Of a stretch of DNA of 25,298 bases, positions 14,998 through 22,278 are shown piece after piece. Under the pieces are notes generated by a model. The model was not told where the DNA came from, ran no database searches, and saw nothing but the letters and a program-made list of their open reading frames with translations. The position numbers and the translations under genes are program-made. Origin of the DNA: Ignavibacteria bacterium (lineage in GTDB: Bacteria; Bacteroidota; Ignavibacteria; Ignavibacteriales; Melioribacteraceae); NCBI GenBank assembly GCA_027347805.1, contig DAIEQP010000362.1, positions 1-25,298 of the forward strand, read 5' to 3'. The first letter of the stretch is position 1, and each line of letters begins with the position of its first letter.

Positions 14998-16149
14998 ATG
15001 AGCGGATCAATTAATCATCCCGTGATAAGCGAACAAGAAGTCATTCGGCCTACACGCGTCGAAGTTGATTTAAAAATTCTTGAGGAGAATTTTAAAAAGA
15101 TTAAGTCGCACGTTGGCAGTTCAAAGGTAATGCCTGTTCTAAAGGCTAATGCTTATGGGCATGGGCTCATCCGTGTTGCAAAACTGATGCAGAAACTGAA
15201 TGCCGATTATCTTGGCGTTGCTGTGCTCGAAGAAGGTATTCTTCTCCGTAATGAAGGAATTACAATTCCAATTCTTGTTCTCGGCGGAATATGGGGAAAC
15301 CAAATTCCCCTTTTCATTAAAAATGATTTAACCATAACAGCTTCATCAATTGATAAACTTAACCAGATAGAAGCGGTTTCCTCTCAAATGAAAAAGAGAG
15401 CCAAAGTTCATCTAAAAATTGATACCGGTATGGAGCGAATTGGGGTTCATCATTATAATGCAGAAAAACTTTTACGCGCTTCTATTGATTGTAAAAATAT
15501 TGATGTAGAAGGCGTCTATTCTCATTTTGCCAGCTCGGATAGTTCCGATTTAACATTTTCAAAACTTCAGGTTGAACGATTTGAAGAAGCTTTCTCTTTT
15601 TATGAAAAACAATCCATCCCACAGCCAATAAAGCACATTTCAAATTCGGGTGCGATTCTGCAGATGCCCGAAACAAATTTTGATATGGTTCGTCCCGGAA
15701 TAATGCTGTATGGTGTTTATCCATCTTCCGAAGTAAAAAAAAGTATCGAAGTTAGACCAGCGCTTTCATGGAAATCACTTGTGGTTTATTTCAAGATTAT
15801 CCGAGCAGGAAGTTTTGTGGGTTATGGAATGAAATGGAAAGCTGAACATGATGTTCGCGCAGTTACTGTACCGCTTGGATACGGGGACGGTTATTTACGA
15901 AGCATGAGTCACAAAGCCGAAGTCTTGATACGCGGCAATAGATTTCCGGTTGTTGGAGTAATATCGATGGACCAGATTGTTGTTAACATTGAAAATAATT
16001 CGGCATACAATGGAGACGAGGTTATTTTGATTGGGGCCGATGGGACGACTTCAATTACAGTGGAAGAACTTGCTGAATGGGCCGGAACAATTCCTTATGA
16101 AATCCTAACAAACATTAATACACGTGTACCCAGAATTTACATTGAATAA
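14998..16149 (+). CDS. alr: Alanine racemase
   Basis: A 383-residue PLP enzyme that makes D-alanine from L-alanine for peptidoglycan. The PLP-binding lysine motif is PVLKANAYGHG (46-56, Lys49). The dimer-interface active-site Tyr is Tyr276 in GSFVGYGMKW (271-280), and GYGDGYLR (294-301) and VVGVISMDQ (318-326) are conserved barrel and C-terminal domain blocks. KIDTGMERIG (140-149) contains the Arg that holds the PLP pyridine. Length and domain order (N-terminal TIM barrel, C-terminal beta domain) are normal. The N-terminus has about 18 extra residues before RVEVDL. The ATG at 14998 has no clear Shine-Dalgarno sequence, and no other in-frame start precedes it closely. Apparently monocistronic. 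Confidence 0.95.
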   Translation: MSGSINHPVISEQEVIRPTRVEVDLKILEENFKKIKSHVGSSKVMPVLKANAYGHGLIRVAKLMQKLNADYLGVAVLEEGILLRNEGITIPILVLGGIWGNQIPLFIKNDLTITASSIDKLNQIEAVSSQMKKRAKVHLKIDTGMERIGVHHYNAEKLLRASIDCKNIDVEGVYSHFASSDSSDLTFSKLQVERFEEAFSFYEKQSIPQPIKHISNSGAILQMPETNFDMVRPGIMLYGVYPSSEVKKSIEVRPALSWKSLVVYFKIIRAGSFVGYGMKWKAEHDVRAVTVPLGYGDGYLRSMSHKAEVLIRGNRFPVVGVISMDQIVVNIENNSAYNGDEVILIGADGTTSITVEELAEWAGTIPYEILTNINTRVPRIYIE

Positions 16150-16296
16150 GAATTCAGATGTAAATTTTATTTAAACCATTGCGTTAAAGGCAAACCAAAA
16201 CACTTTTGTATAAAAATGACATTGCCGCAATAATTGCTGTTGAATTATAGATTAAAAAACCGGGTACTTGTATTCGTCTTTAATTTATTAAGCAAA

Positions 16297-16587
16297 CTAA
16301 TCTTTCTTCTTTTTCCTGAAAAGCGAAAGTCCGCCAAAGCCGCCAATCAAAGCAATGTAAAAACCGAAATCGTACCACCAGCCGGTATTCTCTGATTCGT
16401 AAACTCTAATTGATGGATTGAATAATCCAACTACAAGCGAAACTGGTGCTACCCACCCATGCCATACGCCCATAAAAAAACCGGCAGGACTTTTCATTCT
16501 TGAAGCATCACTACCCGGCATACATGAACTTACTAAAACAGCCAGCATTACAAACAAAACTAAAAAATGAAATTTTCTCCGTACCAT
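16297..16587 (-). CDS. Small lipoprotein with two-helix membrane tail
   Basis: A 96-residue protein with a signal peptide and lipobox (HFLVLFVMLAVLVSSC, Cys22). The mature part has SPAGFFMGVWHGWVAPVSLVVGLFNP and a C-terminal GWWYDFGFYIALIGGFGGLSLFRKKKKD. The pattern GxWHGWxAPxSLxxxLF...WYDFGFxIAL is a recurring small-protein family in bacteria without an assigned function. Two hydrophobic segments suggest it is also membrane-inserted. The ATG at 16587 is favoured by a near-perfect AGGAG eight bases upstream. The longer in-frame form from 16680 would add 31 residues running back into the GNAT gene and hide the signal peptide. Last gene of the likely 19701-16297 operon. Confidence 0.8.
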   Translation of the reverse strand: MVRRKFHFLVLFVMLAVLVSSCMPGSDASRMKSPAGFFMGVWHGWVAPVSLVVGLFNPSIRVYESENTGWWYDFGFYIALIGGFGGLSLFRKKKKD

Positions 16588-16603
16588 AATTGATCTCCTG
16601 ATA

Positions 16604-17032
16604 TTAAATAAGTTTCTCAAAAACTTTCTGGGATTTTTTTTCTGTAAATCCAAGGTGATTGTAAAATTTATGTGCATCATTACGAATTGAATTGCATCTT
16701 ACACGTAATTTGGATATTCCATTTTGTTTTAACCATTGAATTGATTGGTTTATCAAACCCTTTCCAATTCCTTCGTTGCGTACCGATTTATCAACAACAA
16801 GACTAACAATTTCTCCGCATATTCCTTCAGCTAATCTTGCAACAATCATTGTGTGGACGCATCCTACTACTTTGTCAGATTTAAAAGCAAGAAATACCAA
16901 TCCCTTCTTGTCTTCACATATTTTTGAAATTCGATACGGTAGTTCTACCTTAGATACATTATAACCAAGTTGGGAAAGGAGTTCTGAAACTTGATCGGAA
17001 TATTCTTCTGAAAAAATTTTGTAATAAATCAC
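16604..17032 (-). CDS. GNAT-family N-acetyltransferase
   Basis: A 142-residue acetyl-CoA-dependent acetyltransferase domain. Motif A is ICGEIVSLVVDKSVRNEGIGKGLI (71-94), with the pyrophosphate-binding RNEGIGKG at 85-92. Motif B is visible as LRVRCNSIRNDAHKFYNHLGFTEK, with the typical HxFYxxLGF. Substrate unknown; many such single-domain GNATs act on small amines, proteins or antibiotics. It begins with GTG at 17032; no ATG is usable before residue 62. GGGG lies 11 bases upstream, inside the end of the SDR gene, so it probably relies on coupling with that gene (5-bp gap). Confidence 0.85.
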   Translation of the reverse strand: MIYYKIFSEEYSDQVSELLSQLGYNVSKVELPYRISKICEDKKGLVFLAFKSDKVVGCVHTMIVARLAEGICGEIVSLVVDKSVRNEGIGKGLINQSIQWLKQNGISKLRVRCNSIRNDAHKFYNHLGFTEKKSQKVFEKLI

Positions 17033-17037
17033 AACAC

Positions 17038-17847
17038 TTATTTCCCCTTGCTGATCATCTTCAAAGAAGTTTTATCAATCAGGCCGGGATTCAACAGTTT
17101 GATCCATAAGCCAATTTTTGCTTTGGTTGTCATCACTAATTCTCTCTTTCGTTTAGCGACTGCCTTAATAATTTGTGATGCGCATTCTTCGGCCGTCATT
17201 ACATTTTTTTCATTGATGTGACTTTTCCCAAGGGTTTTTCCATCCGCTCCAAATGCCCGCTCCCGAACTTCTGTTGCAACAAAGCCGGGATAAATCATTG
17301 TAACTGTAACGCCGGAGTTCATTAATTCGATTCTCAGCGAATCAAAAAAACCTGCCATCGCATGTTTGCTTGCTGAATATCCTGTCCGTGTTGGAACTCC
17401 AGTTTTCCCTGTTAAGCTGGAAATACCGACTATTCTTCCTTTAGATTTTTTTAGATGGGATAAAGCAAAATAGGTGCAGTATACACTACCTAAATAATTT
17501 ACCTGAATTATTTTTTCGAACAATGTAAGGTCTGTTATTTCATCGAAACGAGCCCACATTGAAACACCTGCGTTATTAATCAATGTATCAATGCGGCCAA
17601 ATTCTTCAACGGTTCTATCTATTAAATTTTTACATTCGGCTTTTTGGGAAACATCGGCGGGAAACGCTAATACTTTGGCTCCATTCGCCCTGCATTGCTC
17701 TGCTATTTCATTCAATTTTTTTTCATCGCGTGCAGCAAGCGAAAGCAGTGAGTCTAATTTTGAAAATTGAAGCGCAAGCTCTTTTCCTATACCGGCCGAG
17801 GCGCCTGTAATAATAATTACATTTTCAGCAAAAGAATTTTTGTTCAT
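17038..17847 (-). CDS. Short-chain dehydrogenase/reductase (classical SDR)
   Basis: A 269-residue NAD(P)-dependent oxidoreductase. TGASAGIG (14-21) is the cofactor loop, NNAG (91-94) the structural motif, Ser143/Ser144 lies in GISSLTG, and YSASK (157-161) supplies the catalytic Tyr and Lys. After the substrate loop comes MIYPGFVATEV, typical of the DltE/YqjQ-like SDRs. The C-terminus (KAKIGLWIKLLNPGLIDKTSLKMISK) is moderately hydrophobic and may touch the membrane, as in some members. Substrate cannot be told. It lies 51 bp after the 600-residue gene and 5 bp before the GNAT gene, so it is probably in the same operon. Confidence 0.9.
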   Translation of the reverse strand: MNKNSFAENVIIITGASAGIGKELALQFSKLDSLLSLAARDEKKLNEIAEQCRANGAKVLAFPADVSQKAECKNLIDRTVEEFGRIDTLINNAGVSMWARFDEITDLTLFEKIIQVNYLGSVYCTYFALSHLKKSKGRIVGISSLTGKTGVPTRTGYSASKHAMAGFFDSLRIELMNSGVTVTMIYPGFVATEVRERAFGADGKTLGKSHINEKNVMTAEECASQIIKAVAKRKRELVMTTKAKIGLWIKLLNPGLIDKTSLKMISKGK

Positions 17848-17898
17848 CTATATTCCGAAATTATTCACAACATAGATCGAAGAGGAAAATCTCTTTAG

Positions 17899-19701
17899 CT
17901 ACATACTTAATGAAGTTGTCAGCATTATCAATTTCGTTTCAAGTTCTTCTAAATCTTCTCTTATTTTTTGGCGAACTTTTTCTGTCTCTTCTTTGATTTC
18001 GGGAATCAATTTTTTATAGTAATCAATTCCCTCTTTAAGATTCTTATGAAACGTATCCAGATATTCCTGTTTCTGTGACGCAAAGTTAGCAACCTGTTCA
18101 TCAAATTTATTATGAAGATAATCCACATAAAGACCAAGTTCTTTAATAAACATATTGGGGCGGTTGGGATGAGTAATCAGGTTTATTCTTCCATAAATAT
18201 GATCAACCATTTCTTTAAGTGTTGCAACTCTTGAAAAGTAAGCAAGATTTGGACCCGGGCATACGGCTACAGCCATACTTTGTTTTGTATCGACAATCTG
18301 ATTAACAATCAATGCCGAAGCAGCAAGTCCTTCACACAAACAGTTTTTATCAGAAGCGTTTTTGAAATCCGAATTATATTTTTCTTCCTGCCCTTCAGTA
18401 TTTTTCAGTTCATCCAGTTTCTTGAAATAACTAAGTGAGGCTGTACAAATTGGCTTAGTTGTAAAATCTTTATTTGAGATCAAATATTTTTTAGGACACG
18501 GACTTCCCGGTTTGCCATTTTCCTGTCTTGTAATTCTTTCTAAATCTTTTCCGCTATTTCTAATATTATTAAATGGAACACCGAGAGGAGATGAATTACT
18601 GAGGTAGAAATCGTCTTCGCCGGCATCGGCAAGCTGCTGCAAAGTTTTACTATCAACATTCATCACTTCGGGAACAAGCAGAAACGGGCTGCCCCAGCCA
18701 ACGGATTTTACTTCATAATTACGCAGAAGAAATTCATGTTCTTCAACATTACCAACTCCTCCCTGCACAGTGATGTCACTTGTAAGTTTAGACTCATCTA
18801 TAAAAATATTTTTCTTCTTTACAGCGGGACTGAAAATTTCTTTTATTGAAGAAATAAGTTCTTCTTTTCTTTTTTTGAATTCTTCAAGGATTGGCCCAAG
18901 CAATAATCCATCTGTTGCAAAAGCATGCCCGCCGCAATTCAAGCCGGATTCAATTCTATATTCAGAAACCCATAGACCTTTTTTAGCTAAAAATTTTCCC
19001 TGAATAAGCGCAGAACGAAAATCACTTACTTTTATTATAATTTTCTTTTTAAATCTACCGTTTAAATCGGGGAGAAAATCCTTAAATGATTCTATATAAC
19101 TGAAAAGTCGGGGATTCATTCCTGCAGAAAAAACTATTGAACTTTCAAGTTCGCTCATAGCAAAACCACGAAGCGCTGCTTGAGCATCGCTGAATTCTCC
19201 CGGTAATTCATTGCCTTCAGAATCGTAATTTATTTTATCAAGTTTGGTCATTATATTAACATCAATTGAACCGGGCCGAATATTTTCTCTAAGCAGATTT
19301 TGCATATTTTCTTTTACTGATTTATCATTTGATCCAAGCATTTCATTATATTTTTGTTTCAATGTTGACACATCAGGAAGCATTTCAAAGTAATGTGTAA
19401 TTTCACTTCCTTTTTCGAATGCCGAATGTTTTACTTTTTCAAATTGTTCTTTAACAATATCATTCATCATATTCAGATAAGCCGTAATTCTTTTGGCTCT
19501 CGAATCGTATTCTTTCGAATTAATTTTTTCATACGGTTTATTATTTTTTTCAAGATGATGTTTTCGCATTTGTTCAAGCAACGTGTCATCCACAATTGAA
19601 ACAACTGACGAGATTCCGTATTTAGCAACTTTAATTGGTGCGTCTACCGAAAAACAAAGTCCTAATACTGGTATGTGAAATGTATGTCCGTTAAATTTCA
19701 T
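17899..19701 (-). CDS. Large protein of unknown function with weak FMN/NPD-type TIM-barrel features
   Basis: A 600-residue cytoplasmic protein that I do not recognise as a named family. Its start, FHIPVLGLCFSVDAPIKVAKYGISSVVSIVDD (8-39), and inner segments GLNCGGHAFATDG (253-265) and ITVQGGVGN (310-318) recall the nitronate monooxygenase/FabK-like FMN barrel, where AGGH and GG motifs bind flavin phosphate. VGWGSPFLLVPE (334-345) and SPLGVPFNNIRNS (371-383) fit the later strands. A cysteine-rich stretch follows: Cys402, Cys419, Cys454, Cys456 (CLCEG) and Cys481, which could hold a metal or iron-sulfur cluster. The tail from about 530 is a long charged, mostly helical region, likely coiled coil. 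The protein is nearly twice the length of a normal family member. ATG 19701 has TAGGATA seven bases upstream. First gene of the probable operon. Confidence 0.7.
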   Translation of the reverse strand: MKFNGHTFHIPVLGLCFSVDAPIKVAKYGISSVVSIVDDTLLEQMRKHHLEKNNKPYEKINSKEYDSRAKRITAYLNMMNDIVKEQFEKVKHSAFEKGSEITHYFEMLPDVSTLKQKYNEMLGSNDKSVKENMQNLLRENIRPGSIDVNIMTKLDKINYDSEGNELPGEFSDAQAALRGFAMSELESSIVFSAGMNPRLFSYIESFKDFLPDLNGRFKKKIIIKVSDFRSALIQGKFLAKKGLWVSEYRIESGLNCGGHAFATDGLLLGPILEEFKKRKEELISSIKEIFSPAVKKKNIFIDESKLTSDITVQGGVGNVEEHEFLLRNYEVKSVGWGSPFLLVPEVMNVDSKTLQQLADAGEDDFYLSNSSPLGVPFNNIRNSGKDLERITRQENGKPGSPCPKKYLISNKDFTTKPICTASLSYFKKLDELKNTEGQEEKYNSDFKNASDKNCLCEGLAASALIVNQIVDTKQSMAVAVCPGPNLAYFSRVATLKEMVDHIYGRINLITHPNRPNMFIKELGLYVDYLHNKFDEQVANFASQKQEYLDTFHKNLKEGIDYYKKLIPEIKEETEKVRQKIREDLEELETKLIMLTTSLSM

Positions 19702-19737
19702 TTTTGTATCCTAACTATTGAAATAAAAATCTGGCAA

Positions 19738-19753
19738 CCATTAAACTTAATGG
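19738..19753. promoter_or_regulatory. 16-bp perfect inverted repeat upstream of the 600-residue gene
   Basis: ccattaa-ac-ttaatgg: two perfect 7-bp arms (19738-19744 and 19747-19753) around a 2-bp centre, ending 36 bp before the ATG at 19701. The size and place are those of a dimeric repressor operator or a leader hairpin. Confidence 0.4.
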
Positions 19754-19836
19754 CGTAAATAAAGTGCAGAAAGTTTTGAGGTATCTATTCCTTTCGGGAG
19801 TAAAATTAATAATTAACACTTTCCATCGGAAAATTA

Positions 19837-19849
19837 CGAAATTATTTCG
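19837..19849 (-). terminator. Weak hairpin downstream of the alpha/beta hydrolase gene
   Basis: cgaaat (19837-19842) and atttcg (19844-19849) could pair only if the 1-nt loop opens the inner pairs, so a real stem would be about 4 bp. The minus-strand exit is taattttcc. Low-strength candidate for ending transcription of the gene that stops at 19896. Confidence 0.25.
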
Positions 19850-19895
19850 ACCAATTAACGGGTAATTATATCTTCCTTTCTAATTTTCTTCTCTA

Positions 19896-22142
19896 TTAAT
19901 TTTTATTGAATCCTATCATATCCAAAAATATTTCTCCAGTTTCCGTTTTGTCAAAAATGAATTTTATTTCCCTCAAGTTTTCAGGATTGAATTTCTTATT
20001 CGAGTTAATAAATTCAGCAAGAGGGATTTCTACCAACTGTAAAACCCTTTCTACTGATTTATTATTGTTTATCGAATAAATAAACGGCCATTTAGTAAGT
20101 TCGGTTTTTAATGGCGGCGGTAAAACACATTTATTACCCAATACAACATTTGCAGAATCAGTTTTCGATTTTAATGTGATTGTGAAATCAATCTTCGAAA
20201 CATCATCTTTATTATTGCTGATTAAAAAGTGAAGATTTTTTGTTTTGTCAATTTTTAGATTACTCCGAATGCTGTCGCTCAACAAAACCGAATACTCTGC
20301 AGTTTTGTTTTTATATGTTTTGTCTTTCTTATCCCACGCCAAATAAACACCAAGATTTTGTTGAGAACTGCCTGCCCCATCACGGAAATACAAAGCATTT
20401 TCGCTCCAGGTTTTTAAATTTCTCCCTTGCAGAAAACATCCTTTCATCGATGCTGTTGTTACTTCAAGGTCTTCTTCATAGTCTGCAACATTTTCGAAAT
20501 TGGAATCCTCATATTGGTTGACATAGAATTCTTTTGGTAAAATATTTTTTGCATTTATAAAATTTCGGAAGAGAGGCAAATATTCATTCTTGCCTTTTGT
20601 TGTGGCTTCTAAAAAGGAGGAAATGTAAATCTGTGCAATTTTTCTTTGTTCTTCTGGATTCATAATCGGCTTTAAATTTAAGAACCACGATACCGGTGCT
20701 GAATAATCTTTTCTTCCCCAGGATGTATTGAACTGGCTATGGTTGGCTCTATAAATATAAACCGCCGATTTAAAATGAAAGTTGCTATCTGTAAATTTCA
20801 ATCTATTATAAACTCTGTTGCCAAGGAAGAAACTCATATCCTGGTCGTAACCTCCCTGTAAAATCAGGTAGTTTATGTTTTCAAGTTTTACCGGAACATC
20901 ATTTTTAGGATTGTATGGATCATTCGGCGCTATCTGAATTATTCCTTTTATTCCAAAATTAAAATTGAATTCCTGTTTTGCATCACCGTAATATCTTTTC
21001 AATTTATTAATTGCAGCAGCAACAGAAACCGCAGCGCCCCCGCGTGAGTGACCAATCAGGACAATATTATTTAGATCAACTTTGCTTCTAAACGGATTTT
21101 CCCCGGTACTATTCCACCTTCTCCATTGTTCAAGATGTTTAAGAAGCAGCCAGCCGCGTGTAAAAACTTCACCCTGCTGATAATCATGAATCCAGCTTCC
21201 GTTAAGAAAATTTTCATCAATTGATGCAGTAATGAATCCACGACTTGCAAGAAGTCTTCCAAGATATTCATAACCGGGATCAGAATAATCGGTCATTAAA
21301 TGATTACCATGAACAATTAGCACAAGCGGAAATACACCGTTCCCATCTGGATACCAAACGCGTGCATTAAGAGGATAATTTTTTGAATCGAACTTCCAGT
21401 AAATCCTTCGAATATAATTAAAAAAACCGCTTGACTGATCGAAGAATGGTGTTGCATCAACTGATTTTGTTTTCAAAGAAATGTTTGCACCATATTCCAG
21501 CCTCCGATAATCATTACCGCTGCCGTATGTTAAATAGTTTACTTTGTAAGTTCCATTGAGTGATGGATCATCTTGAAGTTGTGTCGAACTTTTCTGATTC
21601 CAAAATTTTTCTGAAACCGGTATTGTGCTGTCGAATCCGGGATTGAAAACCTGAATCACAGCATAAATATTTAATGAAACTACAAGAAGAATTAGAACTA
21701 TTGAGAACGGCTTCTTCCATCCTCTCGATACGCCAAATCCAATTAACGCACCCGATATGCAAAACAGAATTACGAAAAGACGCCCGATAGATGAAAATGG
21801 TAAAAAACTTAATGCCGCGGCAGACATAATAAATACAGCCGCAAATCTTGCATCAAATTTCTTTACTATATTAAAAATTAATTTTGCAATGAATCCGATT
21901 CCAAGTATTACCCATACTATCTGAAGTAATCCAATTAGAGCATCAACATACCATCCTAATCCGGTATTAATATATGAATCAAGAATACATAAAAAGAGGA
22001 GCATCCCGATTATAATTCCTATTGCTGCACCTTTCCATGATCTAAGAATTTTATCGAGCGTCCAGTTTTTAACAGCGCTGAAAATTGATTTGATTATTTT
22101 CTTGAATGATCTTTTGGGATTGCTGAATGTTTCATCTGTCAT
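19896..22142 (-). CDS. Membrane-anchored alpha/beta hydrolase with large C-terminal domain
   Basis: A 748-residue protein with three parts. Residues about 38-165 contain five hydrophobic helices that anchor it in the inner membrane. Residues about 240-500 form an alpha/beta hydrolase: PLVLIVHGNH (272-281) is the oxyanion-hole strand, GHSRGGAA (364-371) places the nucleophile at Ser366, LQGGYDQDM (428-436) offers Asp433, and IYRANHSQFN (463-472) offers His468. GHSRGG and the RANHSQF block recall the chlorophyllase/PAF-acetylhydrolase-like branch. Residues about 550-748 are mostly beta strand and have no clear family; a jelly-roll or carbohydrate-binding-like module is one guess. The reaction is ester or amide hydrolysis, substrate unknown. 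It is 136 bp downstream of the GH92 gene on the same strand. Confidence 0.8.
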   Translation of the reverse strand: MTDETFSNPKRSFKKIIKSIFSAVKNWTLDKILRSWKGAAIGIIIGMLLFLCILDSYINTGLGWYVDALIGLLQIVWVILGIGFIAKLIFNIVKKFDARFAAVFIMSAAALSFLPFSSIGRLFVILFCISGALIGFGVSRGWKKPFSIVLILLVVSLNIYAVIQVFNPGFDSTIPVSEKFWNQKSSTQLQDDPSLNGTYKVNYLTYGSGNDYRRLEYGANISLKTKSVDATPFFDQSSGFFNYIRRIYWKFDSKNYPLNARVWYPDGNGVFPLVLIVHGNHLMTDYSDPGYEYLGRLLASRGFITASIDENFLNGSWIHDYQQGEVFTRGWLLLKHLEQWRRWNSTGENPFRSKVDLNNIVLIGHSRGGAAVSVAAAINKLKRYYGDAKQEFNFNFGIKGIIQIAPNDPYNPKNDVPVKLENINYLILQGGYDQDMSFFLGNRVYNRLKFTDSNFHFKSAVYIYRANHSQFNTSWGRKDYSAPVSWFLNLKPIMNPEEQRKIAQIYISSFLEATTKGKNEYLPLFRNFINAKNILPKEFYVNQYEDSNFENVADYEEDLEVTTASMKGCFLQGRNLKTWSENALYFRDGAGSSQQNLGVYLAWDKKDKTYKNKTAEYSVLLSDSIRSNLKIDKTKNLHFLISNNKDDVSKIDFTITLKSKTDSANVVLGNKCVLPPPLKTELTKWPFIYSINNNKSVERVLQLVEIPLAEFINSNKKFNPENLREIKFIFDKTETGEIFLDMIGFNKN

Positions 22143-22278
22143 TTCTTTCTCTATATGTTATAACGATTCATACTAACTATTTCGGCAACGAAAATAAATC
22201 AATCTCTGTTTCCTAGAAAATTCAACAGTGCGAATATATTTTCTCTTGGGCCCGGGTGGATAACAGAAAAAATTCTAA

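Noticed and set aside
16226..16236. gcaataattgc near-palindrome after alr
   Set aside because: Five-bp arms around one base with no T-run, so not a supportable terminator or operator.
17880..17895. aagag/ctctt hairpin just after the 600-residue gene
   Set aside because: Only a 5-bp stem with no T-run on the minus strand, so not a credible terminator inside a likely operon.
22246..22256. GC-rich gggcccggg between the hydrolase and GH92 genes
   Set aside because: Overlapping short palindromes with no stem long enough and no T-run; probably chance.
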